A stretch of DNA of 64,000 nt. Source: Cephalotus follicularis. Taxonomy: Eukaryota; Streptophyta; Magnoliopsida; Oxalidales; Cephalotaceae. The stretch lies in NCBI GenBank assembly GCA_001972305.1, contig BDDD01000875.1:79456-143455 (forward strand). Direction: 5' to 3'. The notes under the pieces are model-generated. The model saw only the letters and a list, made by a program, of their open reading frames with translations, had not been told where the DNA came from and made no database searches. Below, one piece after another: positions 11,925 to 22,555 of the stretch; the first letter of the stretch is position 1; the number at the start of each line of letters is the position of its first letter. A program made the translations under genes and the position numbers.

Positions 11925-12140
11925 ATCCGTTTAAACATCATGTTTATTCAAAACATGCATCAATCCATTTTCCTCAAAATATATAACAATCCCTTTGAAC
12001 AACATGTTTATTCAAAACATGCATCAATCCATTTTCCAAGTAAATTATGCGTTATAAAATACTTGTAACAACATATTTATTCAAGATATGTAACAATCCT
12101 TTAAAAATGTCATGTTTATTCAAACATGCATCAATCCCAT
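11925..12140. repeat. Degenerate tandem repeat in element B right LTR
   Basis: About four imperfect units sharing CATGTTTATTCAAAACATG (itself partly palindromic) followed by CATCAATCCATTTT, spaced about 65-75 bases. Absent from the left LTR. Confidence 0.7.
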
Positions 12141-13952
12141 TTTAAACTAGAATTTCATTTGAACATAGCGGTTTGTACAAAATAACGATTTGCAATAAAT
12201 CATGTATGCAACTCCTAAAAATGACAATTCATTCTCAAAGCAATTAAACAATCCATTTCAATCCATCAATCCATAATTCATACCCAATACAAATGCAAGT
12301 GCAATGCAACCATATGCTCAGCGCGCCTAGGGTTGTTTATAGAGTCGTTTTAGAGCTAACGAGTCCAATCCAAGTAGGACTATTCAAAACAGAAGGATAG
12401 ACGTCGACGCGTATCCCATGGGCATCGGCGTGCATCATCCCAGCACGTCTCATTCATGTATTCGAGTCCCAGGTGTAATGGAACCAAAGACGCCGATGTC
12501 CTTACAAAGACATTGATGTCTTTATGATACCAGGGAGTATCACTTCGCCAATCACAATCCCAGGGGGTGGTTCAACCCTCAATCTTACATGTATTCTCAT
12601 AAAAACCTTACAGACGCATAACAGATTATCATCATACGTAACCAGTTCAACCAACCATCAACCATTCATGCAATTTCAAGGTGAATATTACACTCAACCA
12701 TAACCACATTTCTATTATGAAATTGTTCATGTAAGGCGTCGGCGCGCAAGAAGGCGTCGACGTCTACTGTCCATTTACACACAAGGACATCGATGCGTTT
12801 TAAAAGACGTCGGTGTGTTCATAGCCCAGTAGCGTCGTTTTCGTTATTCTAGCCAACACAAGGGAAAACAACCCAATAATCATTTCAATATAGTTTGGTT
12901 TATCATTTAAATTTCACATGCATGGTTACTTCATACATCACAGTAGCCATAACAACAACCCTTCAATCCAAATTCATTCAAAATAGCAACAATTTATGCG
13001 TAACATCAATGGCATGGACATTAGCTTAAGTTCTGGTTTGCATGAATGAAATCACCACAATTCCCCTACCTCTAGTTTCAAGTTAGAAACCTTGTAAGTC
13101 CACCTCTTTGTGTCCTAGATTCTGGCCACAGTAGCTCCAAGATTCGTCCCCAGTTGCAATCCCAGGAGCTCCAAGTTCCAAGCTCCAAGTGCTCAACAAT
13201 GGTGGTTCTCCCTCTTCACACTCACTGTTTCTTTCTTTCCTCTCCTTAGGCGTTTTAAACGAGAGAGAGAGAGGTGGAGATGGGGTTGTTCTTATGCAGA
13301 TGGCTCTCTCTCCCTCTTTCTCTCTACACTAAATGAACACTCTCGTGTCCTCTCCCTCTTCCCCATTCAATTTCTGCATTCCCACTTTGTCTCCTTCTCA
13401 TCTCCTTTTTGCAGGTTGTATGCATACTAACATTTGTCACATTCTTCTTCCTTCTTCATTCATGCAGGTCAAGAGGCTATTATGCATGGCCAACACGTCC
13501 CACTTCGTGTCTCAAGGTGCCTGCAAAAGGTCTTAGATTCTCTCCCCTTGCACGTTATTCTGTTAGTTCATAACGTGTCTGATATTCTTTTCAAAGACGT
13601 CGACGTCTTCTTTAGACGTCGATGTCTTTTACTCTTTCGTACGAGGGTGTCGAAGCCTTCGTCTGCGTCGACGTGCATGTACATTCATTTACGTGTGCCC
13701 TTTGTTCCCATAGGCGTCGACGCCTTCCAAGGGCATCAACACGTTTAGCCCAAAACTGCACCGTTTTGCCTCTAATTGCATCATTTAGCATTTCTTTAAC
13801 ATTCCAATCATTCCCTCTTCCAAAATCTAACCTTTTAAATTTTGGAAAGCATCATACAAGTAAAAAATTATGCCATTCTCATTAATTCAATAATAAGATT
13901 AGATTTCAAATTGGAATATTACAATAACAAAGGTTCTGGGCGTTACACTGAC

Positions 13953-15378
13953 CTTGATCTCTGTGTTTTCTTTCAGCAATGGCTCCTCAGTGTGACTTCT
14001 CTGCTATCTTGAAAGCCACTACTAAGAAGAAAATGCCTGCTGTGGGAGGATCAAAGCATAAAGAAAAGGCTCCCGAGGCTGAGGGGTTAAGGTCAAAAGC
14101 AAAAACTCCGTCTGCAAAGGCTACAGCTGCCATTGGGAAGAGGGTTGAAGCAAGCAAAAGGGCCTTGGAAGACACCTCTCCCAGTGGTGACCACGTTCCT
14201 CTGATGAAGAGGAGCAAAAAAGGAAAATGTGCTATGGGCACCGGGAAATAGAGAGGTGGAGGACGTCACTGCTCTCGGCGCCAGTTCTCAGGATCCAATT
14301 ACACTATCTCCTCCTCGGGAGGTTGAGGACTTGCTCCAGGGTCTGGAGGCTTTGGACACTTCCAAGGTGCATTTGAACGCTCCTGAGGTCCCTTAGGCGG
14401 TTAGCCAAATGGTCTTCTTTCCTCTGGAGATGATGGCAAGAAAAGGATGGACCAACGAAGAGTTGGTGACCCAGTGCCTACGGAGTAACCTACTGGTGAG
14501 AGATCTCTTCCTCTATCATTTCTTTTCTCAGTAGTATTTTTCTTCGTGATCTAACTTGTTTGTTTGCTTGACAGGCTCAGAACAATACCCAACTGTTGGT
14601 AGATAACTTCTCTGCCATTGTCTCGAGGGACAGGAAGCTGAGGGCAGACATGGCATCATTGGAGGAGAATGCTCGCTCTGCCCAAGACTAGTTGAATGAA
14701 GTCCTTAGGGTTTAGGACTCTTTAGTTTAGGAGAAGAAGCAAGTTGTTGAGGACTTGGAGGAGGAGAGGGCTGACAAGAAGGAACTGGAGGCGGAGCTCG
14801 ACCGTGCCAAGGAGAGGTGCTTTGATATGGTATCAAAACTTGACCGCCAGCAAAGGAAGGACGAGGAAGTGCTGAGGAGGGAACGACACAAAGCTGTGAC
14901 TGACTTCAAATCCTCAGAAGAATTCCAAGAGTTGATGAAATCCTCCGTGGAGGAGTTCAAGGCCTCAGTCGACTTTGAGTAGGCGGTGTTCGAGGAGGTG
15001 GCTGAGTACTTCCGTCGGGGCTTCTACGCTTGCAGAAACTGGATCTCTTCCCTTCATCCGAACGTCCCTCTGGATGGTGTGGTATACGGCCTGTCGGCCA
15101 GAACCTTTGACTTCTACCCTGAAGGAGTCGATGAGGAAGAAGAGAAGCTCAATCTTGAGTTGGAGGAGAGGATTGTGTTTGCTATAGGAGACGAGCTGAC
15201 AAGGACCGGGTCTCCAGATTTGGTTATCTTTCCCTTTGATCCTGCCTTGGACTCCTCTATCATTCCATCCTCCTCAGATCTCATGGACCATTCCTCTGGG
15301 CTCGAGATTCCTCCACTTCCTGCCACTGATGCCTTTAGTGCTCCTCTGCCTGACAATGAAGATCCTCCCCAGTTTTAG
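13953..15378 (+). pseudogene. Antisense ORF of element A, 3' part (basic region, coiled coil, acidic tail)
   Basis: Continues the plus-strand ORF beyond element B. TTTTCTTTCAG just before 13977 looks like a splice acceptor, followed by an open stretch (13979-14251) rich in Lys and Ala with a KRSKKGK basic cluster. After a frame change near 14243 the reading goes on to an intron-like gap (GT 14496 to AG 14574). A Glu/Lys/Leu-rich segment predicted as coiled coil follows (14641-14980, KKELEAELDRAKER), then a compact domain (VAEYFRRGFYACRNWISSLHP) and a Pro/Asp-rich end at a stop (15376-15378). Stops near 14391, 14689, 14715 and 14980 show decay. Together with 1290-2269 it is one former gene of Tat elements with unknown function. 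An A/T-rich tail with polyadenylation-like sequence follows at 15400-15450. Confidence 0.7.
14496..14574 (+). other. Putative intron in the antisense ORF
   Basis: GTGAG donor at 14496, T-rich tract and TTGACAG acceptor ending 14574. Removing it joins LRSNLL to AQNNTQLL in an open frame. Inferred from sequence only. Confidence 0.5.
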
Positions 15379-15919
15379 TTTTTCTTTTTTGCTTTAATCT
15401 TGTAACAGTTTTTGATTTTTGTGAAATTGTAATTTCTTTAATTATGAATGAAAAAAGAAACTGTTCGGCATTCTCAGATCTTGTCTTGATTAACTTCTTG
15501 TATCGTATGCTTGAACTCCACATATGCATCTGTTTACAATTCCCTTAGGAATTTTATCCCAGTCTAACTTATAGACTTATATATATATATATATGATCGC
15601 CTAAGCTTTGTATTTCATGTAGGACACTTTGCTTGAAAAGTGCTTAGGTGATAGGACTTAATCTTTACGAGTTCTGTTGTGTTCGTAGACTAAGTCTTTG
15701 GTCTGCTCGGACAAGTTCTTATGGATTTGCCGAGCAGGATATTGTCTGGTCCATCATGTTATGAACCAGGTTGTCTGAGCTTGCAGTCTTTGTAGGGACA
15801 CTTGTTTTAAAGTGCTCAGTACAATGAACTTGATTGTTACGAGTTCCCATGGATTCGCCTTTCAAGACACGATTTTGGTTTGGTCAGACAAGTTCCCATG
15901 GTGTTGTCGACTAGAGTTT

Positions 15920-16068
15920 GCTCCCTGAGGAGTCTTAATGCTTCCTTGGAAGGCTTTTGGTGCTCCTCGGAAGGAGTCTTTGTTTATAATTTGAGGTGTT
16001 CCTCGGAAGGAGTCTTTAGGGTGCTCCTTAGAAGGAGTCTTTTGGGTGCTCCTCAGAAGGAGTCTATT
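15920..16068. repeat. Repeats with CTCCTCGGAAGGAG hairpins
   Basis: At least four good units (15961, 15997, 16022, 16047) and two poorer ones (15920, 15939) of TGCTCCTCGGAAGGAGTCTT. Each unit has the inverted arms CTCCT and AGGAG. They lie in the untranslated spacer of A between the antisense ORF and the integrase. The rest of 15379-16353 holds no ORF that I can support, apart from an AT repeat at about 15577-15594. Confidence 0.75.
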
Positions 16069-16353
16069 GTTGAGTGTGCCCTTGGGCGTCTGACACCTCA
16101 GTCTGTTCTAGACCTCGGCTTGTGTTTGTAAAATTTTGCAAACTTTGGACTTGAACTGAGATGTACTCTAAATGCCCCCATGTTTGAAGTAAAATTTCAC
16201 AGTTGAGGAAGTTGATCGGTGGTTGTTCAGAGGTTTGAGGACATAAACATTGGACCCCTTGTCCCTTGCAAACTTGGAACTATGATCTTGAAAAAATATT
16301 TTGAAAAAATTCATCTTTCATTGATGTCATGAATTTGTATAACTTACACAAAA

Positions 16354-17565
16354 TCATTTGTAATATTTTCTCAGATGCTCGGCATTCCAAGATCTGGCAA
16401 TCTCCCTGCCCCCCAGAGTTTCAAGTTTGAATGTTCTTGGGCGGAGGACTTTCTTGATCTTGTATGGTCCTTCCCAGGCAGGGGCTAGTTTTCCTTTGGT
16501 ACCGGTTGGGTTTGCAATAGCCGAGTTGCGTAGGACTAGATCTCCTTGCCTTAGTGGCCTGAGGCTTACTCTTCTGTTATAATAACGGCTCACCCTCTGC
16601 TGGTAAGCTGCAACTCTGATCGTGGCCTTATCCCCAAGCTCTTCTACTAAATCTAGGAGGCATCTAAGTCCTTCTTCATTGCTCTCTTCAGTAAAGTGCA
16701 CAACCCTTGGTGATTGTACACCAATCTCCATCGGTATCATAGCTTCAGCTCCAAAGCAAAGGATGTATGGGGACTCACCATTTGTGGTCCGATGAGTGGT
16801 TCTATACGCCCATAGTACACTTGGTAGCTCCTTGGTCCATCTTCCTTTGCTATCTTTGAGGCGCTTCTTCAAGCCCGAGATGATTTCTCTGTTGATCACC
16901 TCAGCTTGACCGTTGCTCTGAGGGTAGGCTACTGAGGCAAGCCTATGCTCTATCCTCCACTCTTTGCAAAAGTCACAGAATGCTTGGCAATTAAACTGTT
17001 TACCGTTGTCTGAAACAATCATCCTCGGGACTCCAAACCTACAGATGATTGACTTCCGCACGAAGCTCTCCTTGTTCTTCTTTGTAATTGTGGCCAAAGG
17101 CTCTGCTTCCACCCACTTGGTAAAGTAATCTACTGCTACAATGAGAAACTTCCTCTATCCTGTCACCACGGGTAGTGGTCCGAAGAAGTCCATTCCACAT
17201 TGTGCAAAGGGCCATGGGGCAGTGATGGACGTCAGCGGTTGAGAAGGTCTTTTGCTTATGTTTGCGTTCCTCTGACACTTGTCACATTTCCTTACCAAGT
17301 CTATAGCATCTTGATGCAAAGTTGGCCAGTAGTAGCCCCACCTCAGTAGCTTATGTGACAAGGTCCTGCCCCCCGTGTGGTTGCCACAAACTCCTTCATG
17401 GACCTCCCTCAGAGCATAATCGTCCTCTAAGGGAGTCAGGCATCTCAACCAAGGAAAAGAGAATGATCTTTTGTAGAGGATCCCATCTCCGAGTTGGAAT
17501 ATGTTTGATCTGTACACCAGTTTCCTCGCCTCTGCTGGGTCCTCGGGCAGGATCCCATTCCTCAA
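16354..17565 (-). pseudogene. Element A integrase
   Basis: Inserts element cDNA into DNA. Minus-strand order: H2C2 zinc-binding region (HEGVCGNHTGG ... CDKCQRN, 17155-17400), a core with MDFFGPLP (first Asp), IVSDNGKQF (second Asp) and NGQAEVINR (Glu), then the C-terminal module (LRQGDLVLRN, GPYKIKKVL) ending HLRKYYK. All three catalytic residues are present. One in-frame TAG (17155-17157) splits the zinc-binding part from the core (17112-16354). This is the least damaged coding part of A. The end of the ORF is followed (to the left) by the antisense-ORF spacer, as in other Tat elements. Confidence 0.93.
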
Positions 17566-17670
17566 CTAGTTGATAAAAGGGGTCATCCAATTTGACTCCT
17601 GTGGTAAGTCTATGTCCATCACATTTACTTCAGAGATGGTGGGCCTGTCGAGGTAGTTTACTAGCACGGT

Positions 17671-18447
17671 TTAATTTTTCTCCAGATCCTCTACCGTTGT
17701 TAGTTTTGACAACTGATCTGCTCTGGCGTTCTCTGCTCGGGGGACTTTCAAAACCCTTATAACACCGAAGGCTGACTTTAAACTCTGAAAATGTGATAAG
17801 TACTTGGCCATTGAGTCTTCTCGGGCTTCATACTCTCCACTAGCCAAACTAACCACTAGCTGAGAATCACTGGAGGCTTCTATCTTTTGCACCTCCAAAT
17901 GCTTCGCAATTGTCAGCCCAGCTATCAGAGCTTCCCATTCAGCTTCGTTGTTCGTAGCTTTAAATCCAAACCTCAGAGCATATTCCAACGTCCACCTATC
18001 TGGACTTGTTAATACTAGCCCTGCTCCACTGCCAGTGATGCAAGAGGAGCCATCCACAAACAACTTCCATATCCCCCTCTCATTCTGGGAGGGGTTCTCC
18101 TCGATACACTCTGTAGGTATATTATCTCCAACAAAGTCGGCCAGGACCTGTGATTTGATTGCTGGTCTGGCTTCGAACTTAACATCATACTCGCCTAGTT
18201 TGACTGACGACTTGATTAGTCTGCCTGAGGTATCAGGCTTTGCAAGAACTTGTTTGAGTGGTTTGTCAGTCAGAACCTTGATTGTATGGGCTTGGAAATA
18301 TGACCTTAATTTTTTGGCTACGATGATCAGAGCATAGGCAAACTTCTCCACCTCTGGGTACCTCCCCCCGGCTTCATTCAAAGCCTTGCTCACATAGTAC
18401 ACTAGCTTTTGGAATTTCTCCTCCTCCCTGACCAGCACTGCACTCAC
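17671..18447 (-). pseudogene. Element A dual RNase H region
   Basis: Open for 258 codons. The first half is the gypsy RNase H tail (YYVSKALNEAGGRYPEVEK, VLTDKPLKQVL). The second half is a separate RNase H with WKLFVDGSSCITGSGAG (Asp), TNNEAEWEAL (Glu), SSDSQLVV (Asp) and ENARADQLSKL (Asp), so its four catalytic positions look complete. Known: Tat-lineage elements acquired an extra, archaeal-type RNase H downstream of their own. It is cut from the RT by a TAG (18448-18453) and from the integrase by a stop near 17671. Confidence 0.9.
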
Positions 18448-18453
18448 TGTGCC

Positions 18454-19569
18454 CTAGGTGGCTACAAGGTACAAATTCAAGTCTTCCCTGTCCTTAGGTT
18501 TTGAGATCAGAGGAGGGGAAGCTAGGTATTCCTTCAACTTGTCGAAGGGTGCTTGACACTCGTCTGACCCAGAAAATCCCTTGGGATCTCTAAGTACTTT
18601 GAAGAAAGGGAGGCACTTCTCTGCTGATTTTGAAACAAACCTTCCCAGGGCTGCTATCTTCCCATTTAGTCTTTGATCATCCCTGATGGTTTGGGGAGGT
18701 CTCATACTTTGAACTGCTGAGATCTTCTCTGGATTGGCCTCTATTCCTCTGCTGGAGACCATGAATCCGAGCAACTTGCTAGAGGTGACCCCAAAGGTAC
18801 ACTTGGACGGGTTGAGCTTCATGTTGTACCTCCTCAGTACCTCAAATGTTTCCTCCATGTCTTTGATGTGTGGGCTCTTGGTTGGGGTCTTGATGAGCAT
18901 GTTGTCGATGTAGACCTCCATGTTTCTCCCAATATAGGGCTCAAAGATTTTGTTCACCAGCCGTTGGTAGGTGGCCCCTGCATTCTTCAGGCCAAAAGGC
19001 ATGACCTTATAGCAATACATCCCCCGGTCGGTAATGAAAGCTGTCTTATTCTCGTCGGGTCCATACATGGGGATTTGATTATACCCCGAGTAGGTGTCCA
19101 ATAAGCTCAACATTCTGTAGCCTGAGGTCGCATCCACCAACTGATCTATCTTTGGTAGGGGAAAGTGATCCTTGGTACAAGCTTTATTGAGGTCTGTAAA
19201 GTCGATGCACATCCTCCACTTGCCATTTGCTTTTTTGACTAGTACTGGGTTCGCCAGCCAGTCCGAGTAATGTACTTCCCTTATGAACCATGCTTGCAGG
19301 AGCTTGCTTACCTCATCGGCTATTGCCTGTTGCCTCTCAGGAGCAAAGTTTCTCTTCTTCTGCCTGGTCGGAGGCCTCATTGGATCCCCACTTATCTTGA
19401 GAACCATTACGTTTGGGCTGATCCCAGGGACCTCCTCTGCCGACCAGGCAAAAACATCTTTGTTATTTCGGAGGAATGTTATTAATTCCCCCTTCTCCAC
19501 CTGTCCAAGCTGTGAGCCCACCTGGAAGACTCTTTCAGTGTCTCCCTCTGCTAAGGTCACTTGGATCAC
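18454..19569 (-). pseudogene. Element A reverse transcriptase with mutated catalytic box
   Basis: Reverse transcriptase of the gypsy type, open for 371 codons. Visible: EVSKLLQAWFIREVHYSDWLANPVLV in the fingers (residues about 85-115), CIDFTDLNKAC, LSLLDTYSGYNQIPM (first catalytic Asp), VMPFGLKNAGATYQRLVN, the box VYIDNMLIKT, and LGFMVSSRGIEANP. The box should end in two Asp (Y-x-D-D), but the second is Asn, so polymerase activity should be lost. A stop follows at the RNase H border. The protease lies just upstream on the same strand. Confidence 0.93.
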
Positions 19570-19689
19570 GTCTTCAACAGGCTATGGACGCTCAGGCTCC
19601 ACATCCCCCCTGAGCTCCACATTTGCTATGGAAAGTACTTTGTCCTTCCCTTTATCCATAACGACAGTCTTGTAGTACTGCCTTGCCAC

Positions 19690-20184
19690 CTATTGATCTC
19701 CTCTGGCTTCCCCCACGCTAAACCTTGTAGGGAACTTCATCAATAAGTGTCTTGTAGACACTATAGCCTCCATTAAATTCAGACATGGTTGCCCTACTAT
19801 GGCATTGTAAGGGCTTGGTGTGTCTACCACCAGGAAAGTCATCGCTACCTGGGTCTGGCGTGGGGCCATGCCTGCGACCACGGACAGGTCGATGGATCCT
19901 AGAGGGTGGACCATCTCGCCTGCAAATCCAACCAGTGGGGTCTTCACGGGCTTTCACTGGTCTGCTAGTATCCTCAGCTGATCAAATGTGTGTTTGTATA
20001 GGATATCGGCCGAGCTCCCGCTATCAATGAGGATCTTCTTCATAGTGAAAAGTGCCACTTGAAGAGTTACCACCATTGGTTCATCATGAGGGAGACGTAC
20101 TCCCTCGTAGTCCGCCTCAGAGAAGGATATAACTTCCTCATCTCCACCAGTCCTTAGCCTTTTGCTGTGATGAACCTGTTGCAC
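19690..20184 (-). pseudogene. Element A aspartic protease
   Basis: Processes the Gag-Pol polyprotein. The minus strand shows VALFTMKKILIDSGSSADIL, where DSG is the active-site triad, then (in another frame) FLVVDTPSPYNAIVGQPCLN, the usual second half of retrotransposon proteases. A stop after RILADQ (19954) and a frame change split the two halves, and a further TAG closes it at 19690. Confidence 0.85.
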
Positions 20185-20310
20185 AACAAGGGACTGCCTC
20201 CCATAGGCCTCTCTAGCATTCTTGTGGTTGCCACCAGACGTGACCCCCCCAGAGATGGTGTGGATGACACCTATGGGTTGCTGCTGCTGCTCCTCTTGTT
20301 GCTGAGGAGC

Positions 20311-21199
20311 CTATTCTCGCATTTTCTCCCTTCTTCCCTGGGGAGCATCTTTTTCCACATACTTGCGTAGGTGCCCCTTTCGAATCAGGTCCTCAATCTG
20401 ATTCTTCAACTGCCTGCATTCCTCGGTATCATGTCCGTGGTCACGATGATACCTGCAATATTTTTCCACGTCCTTCTTCTCGGCTGGGGACCTCATCTTT
20501 TCAGGCCATTGGATGGGGACCTTACCTTGCTCCACTGCTAGTATTTTGGTACGAGTGTCCAGGGGGGTGGGGGGAAAGTTGTTGTAGGATGGGACAGGCG
20601 CCCCTCTCCAGGGTGAGTCACCCATCCTAGAGAGCTTGTGTCTGAGCTCGTCCTTTGGCAGGTCGGACCTCTATTTCCTCTTCTCCTTCTTCCCGGGAGC
20701 ATTTCTTGAATGCTCCCCCTTCTCCTCCTGATGGCCCGACAAGGATGTTTTGTGTTTCCTGGCTGCCATCTCTTCCTCAGCATTGACATACCTCTCTGCT
20801 CTCCTCAGCAGATCTTCCATGTCCATCGCTGGTTTCTTCAGAAGGGAGAAGTTGAAGGACGAATTATTCCTTAGGCCACTGTTTAATGTAGCTAGGGCAA
20901 AGGACAGCTCTAGATCTTTCACAGTAAGAGACTACCTGTTGAACCTGGTGAGGTAGTCCCTCAGGGGCTCATCTCTCCCTTGCTCCACATTGATCAGGTG
21001 GGTAGAGTTCCTTCTCTGCCTGGTGCTATTGAGGAATTTAGTGACAAACAGCTCCGTAAGCTGGTCAAAATTCTTCACCGACCTCTGAGCTAGGGTAGAG
21101 AACCATGACTGGGTAGCTGCAGTAATTGGGGCCAGAATCCTTGGCATAGTGTGGCGTCTGAGGCCTGATGCACTAACATGGTTTGAATGTAGGTGCGCA
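20311..21199 (-). pseudogene. Element A gag, downstream part (capsid and zinc-binding region)
   Basis: The structural Gag domain resumes left of solo LTR I. The capsid homology WFSTLAQRSVKNFDQLTELFVTKF and QGRDEPLRDYLTRFN lies at 21130-20940, followed by LSFALATLNSGLR and a Lys/Glu-rich stretch. The nucleocapsid-like motif CRYHRDHGHDTEEC (C-x2-H-x4-H-x4-C) lies at about 20455-20415. Stops near 20932, 20671 and 20311 break it. The first part of gag is at 23560-24344, so gag was one gene before I inserted. Confidence 0.87.
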
Positions 21200-21289
21200 T
21201 GTAATGACCGGAAAATTTTGTAAAATTTTATATGATTACTATTGTTGAGATTGGGAAATATTTTAAGGGACCCGTTCAATGACCCTAAC

Positions 21290-21385
21290 GCTCGGGGGGT
21301 TCGGGGGTTCCGCTCCCCGGTGAGCGGACGGGGGGTCCCGCTGCCCGAACAATGGGCAAGGCCTCGGGGGCAGCGCCCCCGGAAG
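21290..21385 (+). other. GC-rich hairpin segment in LTR I
   Basis: An island of about 80% G+C in AT-rich surroundings. It contains the perfect stem-loop CGGGGGCAGCGCCCCCG (21365-21381, 7-bp stem and 3-base loop) and a second inverted arm pair CGCTCCCCGGTGAGCG (21311-21326). Confidence 0.7.
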
Positions 21386-21504
21386 AAAATTTAAATTTCG
21401 CTATTTGTGTTGAAACAGAAATTTGGTTGAAGTTATTGTTTTAAGTGTTGTATGGTGTGTAGTATGTTTTGCGGCGATAAAAATGTCCATTTTAAAGGAG
21501 TAAA

Positions 21505-21727
21505 GCGTCGACAATTGGCTAGAAAGCGGCGAAACTTTCCTTCGTTTTCATTGCCTTTGTTAAAACACACACAATTGGCGACACTTTGATGCAAAAGCGC
21601 CGACGCTTATTACTTAGTTATTTCTAAACCGCCGACGCTTAAAGGCTATTTTCTTTGATAATTCTGTTAACCAGCGACACTTTGAGGGCAAACCGTCGAC
21701 AGTTTGCGTTAAACGTCGACGCTTTGA
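21505..21727. repeat. GTCGAC-type motif cluster in LTR I
   Basis: GTCGAC cores at 21507, 21695 and 21715, with GCGACAC, GCGCCGACGCTT and GCCGACGCTT variants between them. Flanks tend towards AAGC...GCTT, as in the E/G copia family. Confidence 0.65.
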
Positions 21728-22161
21728 GTCATTTTTGACGTTTTATGCGCCACGTGTCGAGCAAAGAACAGACACAGTAAAAATAGGCAGAAAACAACAA
21801 AATGGAGGCGATGTTTTTTACCCTATATTTATGTGTAAATGTAAGTGAGAGGTAAAGAAGAATTGAGAGAGAGTGTTTACTCAGAGAAGGAAGAGAGAAA
21901 GAGAAAGAAGAGAAGGAAGAGAGAAAGAGAGAAAGAAGGGAAGAGGAGAAAAGAGAATTTTGTTGGGATTTCAGCATAGTAATTTCTTCAGTGTGGAGAA
22001 AAGAGAGAAGGAGATAAAGCAAGGTAAGGATCCCTAGTCTTCTTCTAAAAGTACTTTATGTTAGTAAGGATTTCTGGCCACTTTGTCAATATATTTTATG
22101 TTAGCATTTTATGTAAGGAATTTCAACTCACTCTTTTAAAGTATTTTTTTTTGTATTCATC

Positions 22162-22555
22162 TCAATTTAATTTAACTTTCCCATCGACATGATCGGTATA
22201 TCCGTCTGACTGAGTGGAGGAAGTTAATTTGAAGTTAATTTTCAATTAATATTTTAATTAAGCAATTTTATGCTCGTTGCAACCGTTTATTTTATCAACT
22301 CAATTTAATTTAACTTTCCCATCGACATGATCGGTATATCCGTCTGACTGAGTGGAGGAAGTTAATTTGAAGTTAATTTTCAGTTAATATTTTAATTAAG
22401 CAATTTTATGCTCATTGCAACCGTTTATTTTATCAACTCAATTTAATTTAACTTTCCCATCGACATGACCGGTATATCCGTCTGACTGAGTGGAGGAAGG
22501 TAATTTTAATTTAATATTTCAATTAAGCAATTTTTATGCTCGATATTTAAATAAC
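22162..22555. repeat. 138-bp tandem triplication in LTR I
   Basis: Units begin at 22162, 22300 and 22438, each starting TCAATTTAATTTAACTTTCC and containing the near-identical segment GACTGAGTGGAGGAAG. The third unit is truncated. The exact 138-base period and few differences point to recent expansion. Confidence 0.92.

Larger units (their letters stand above)
2270..13947 (-). mobile_element. Element B: Tekay/Del-type chromovirus (Ty3/gypsy), decayed
   Basis: Seen: LTRs at 2270-4585 and 10946-13947, a tRNA-iMet primer site next to the right LTR, a purine tract next to the left LTR, and a minus-strand gag-protease-RT-RNase H-integrase reading that ends in a chromodomain. Known: long LTRs, an iMet primer and a C-terminal chromodomain typify the Tekay/Del chromoviruses. 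Several in-frame stops (for example TGA between integrase C-terminus and chromodomain) and frameshifts inactivate it. Element C interrupts the RNase H. The two LTRs differ by about 690 bp in length. Confidence 0.93.
10946..13947 (-). repeat. Element B 5' LTR (3002 bp, longer copy)
   Basis: TGTCACGCC to GCGTTACA. It is collinear with the left LTR, plus an extra segment at about 11487-12138. It holds GTCGAC-type motifs near 12400-12430, 12740-12820 and 13594-13735, with the same perfect palindrome at 13594-13609. Confidence 0.93.
2265..13952. other. Target site duplication of element B (CTGAC)
   Basis: CTGAC at 2265-2269 directly precedes the LTR start TGTCACGCC, and CTGAC at 13948-13952 directly follows the LTR end GCGTTACA. 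A perfect 5-bp duplication shows that B inserted into the antisense ORF of A as one unit. Confidence 0.95.

Noticed and set aside
11436..12068. ORF of 210 codons in B's right LTR
   Set aside because: It spans the microsatellite and AT-rich repeats, codes for low-complexity residues and has no match in the other LTR.
16354..20370. Plus-strand ORFs of 60-130 codons opposite A's pol
   Set aside because: They are shadows of the minus-strand polyprotein frames. Only the 1290-15378 antisense ORF has independent motif support.
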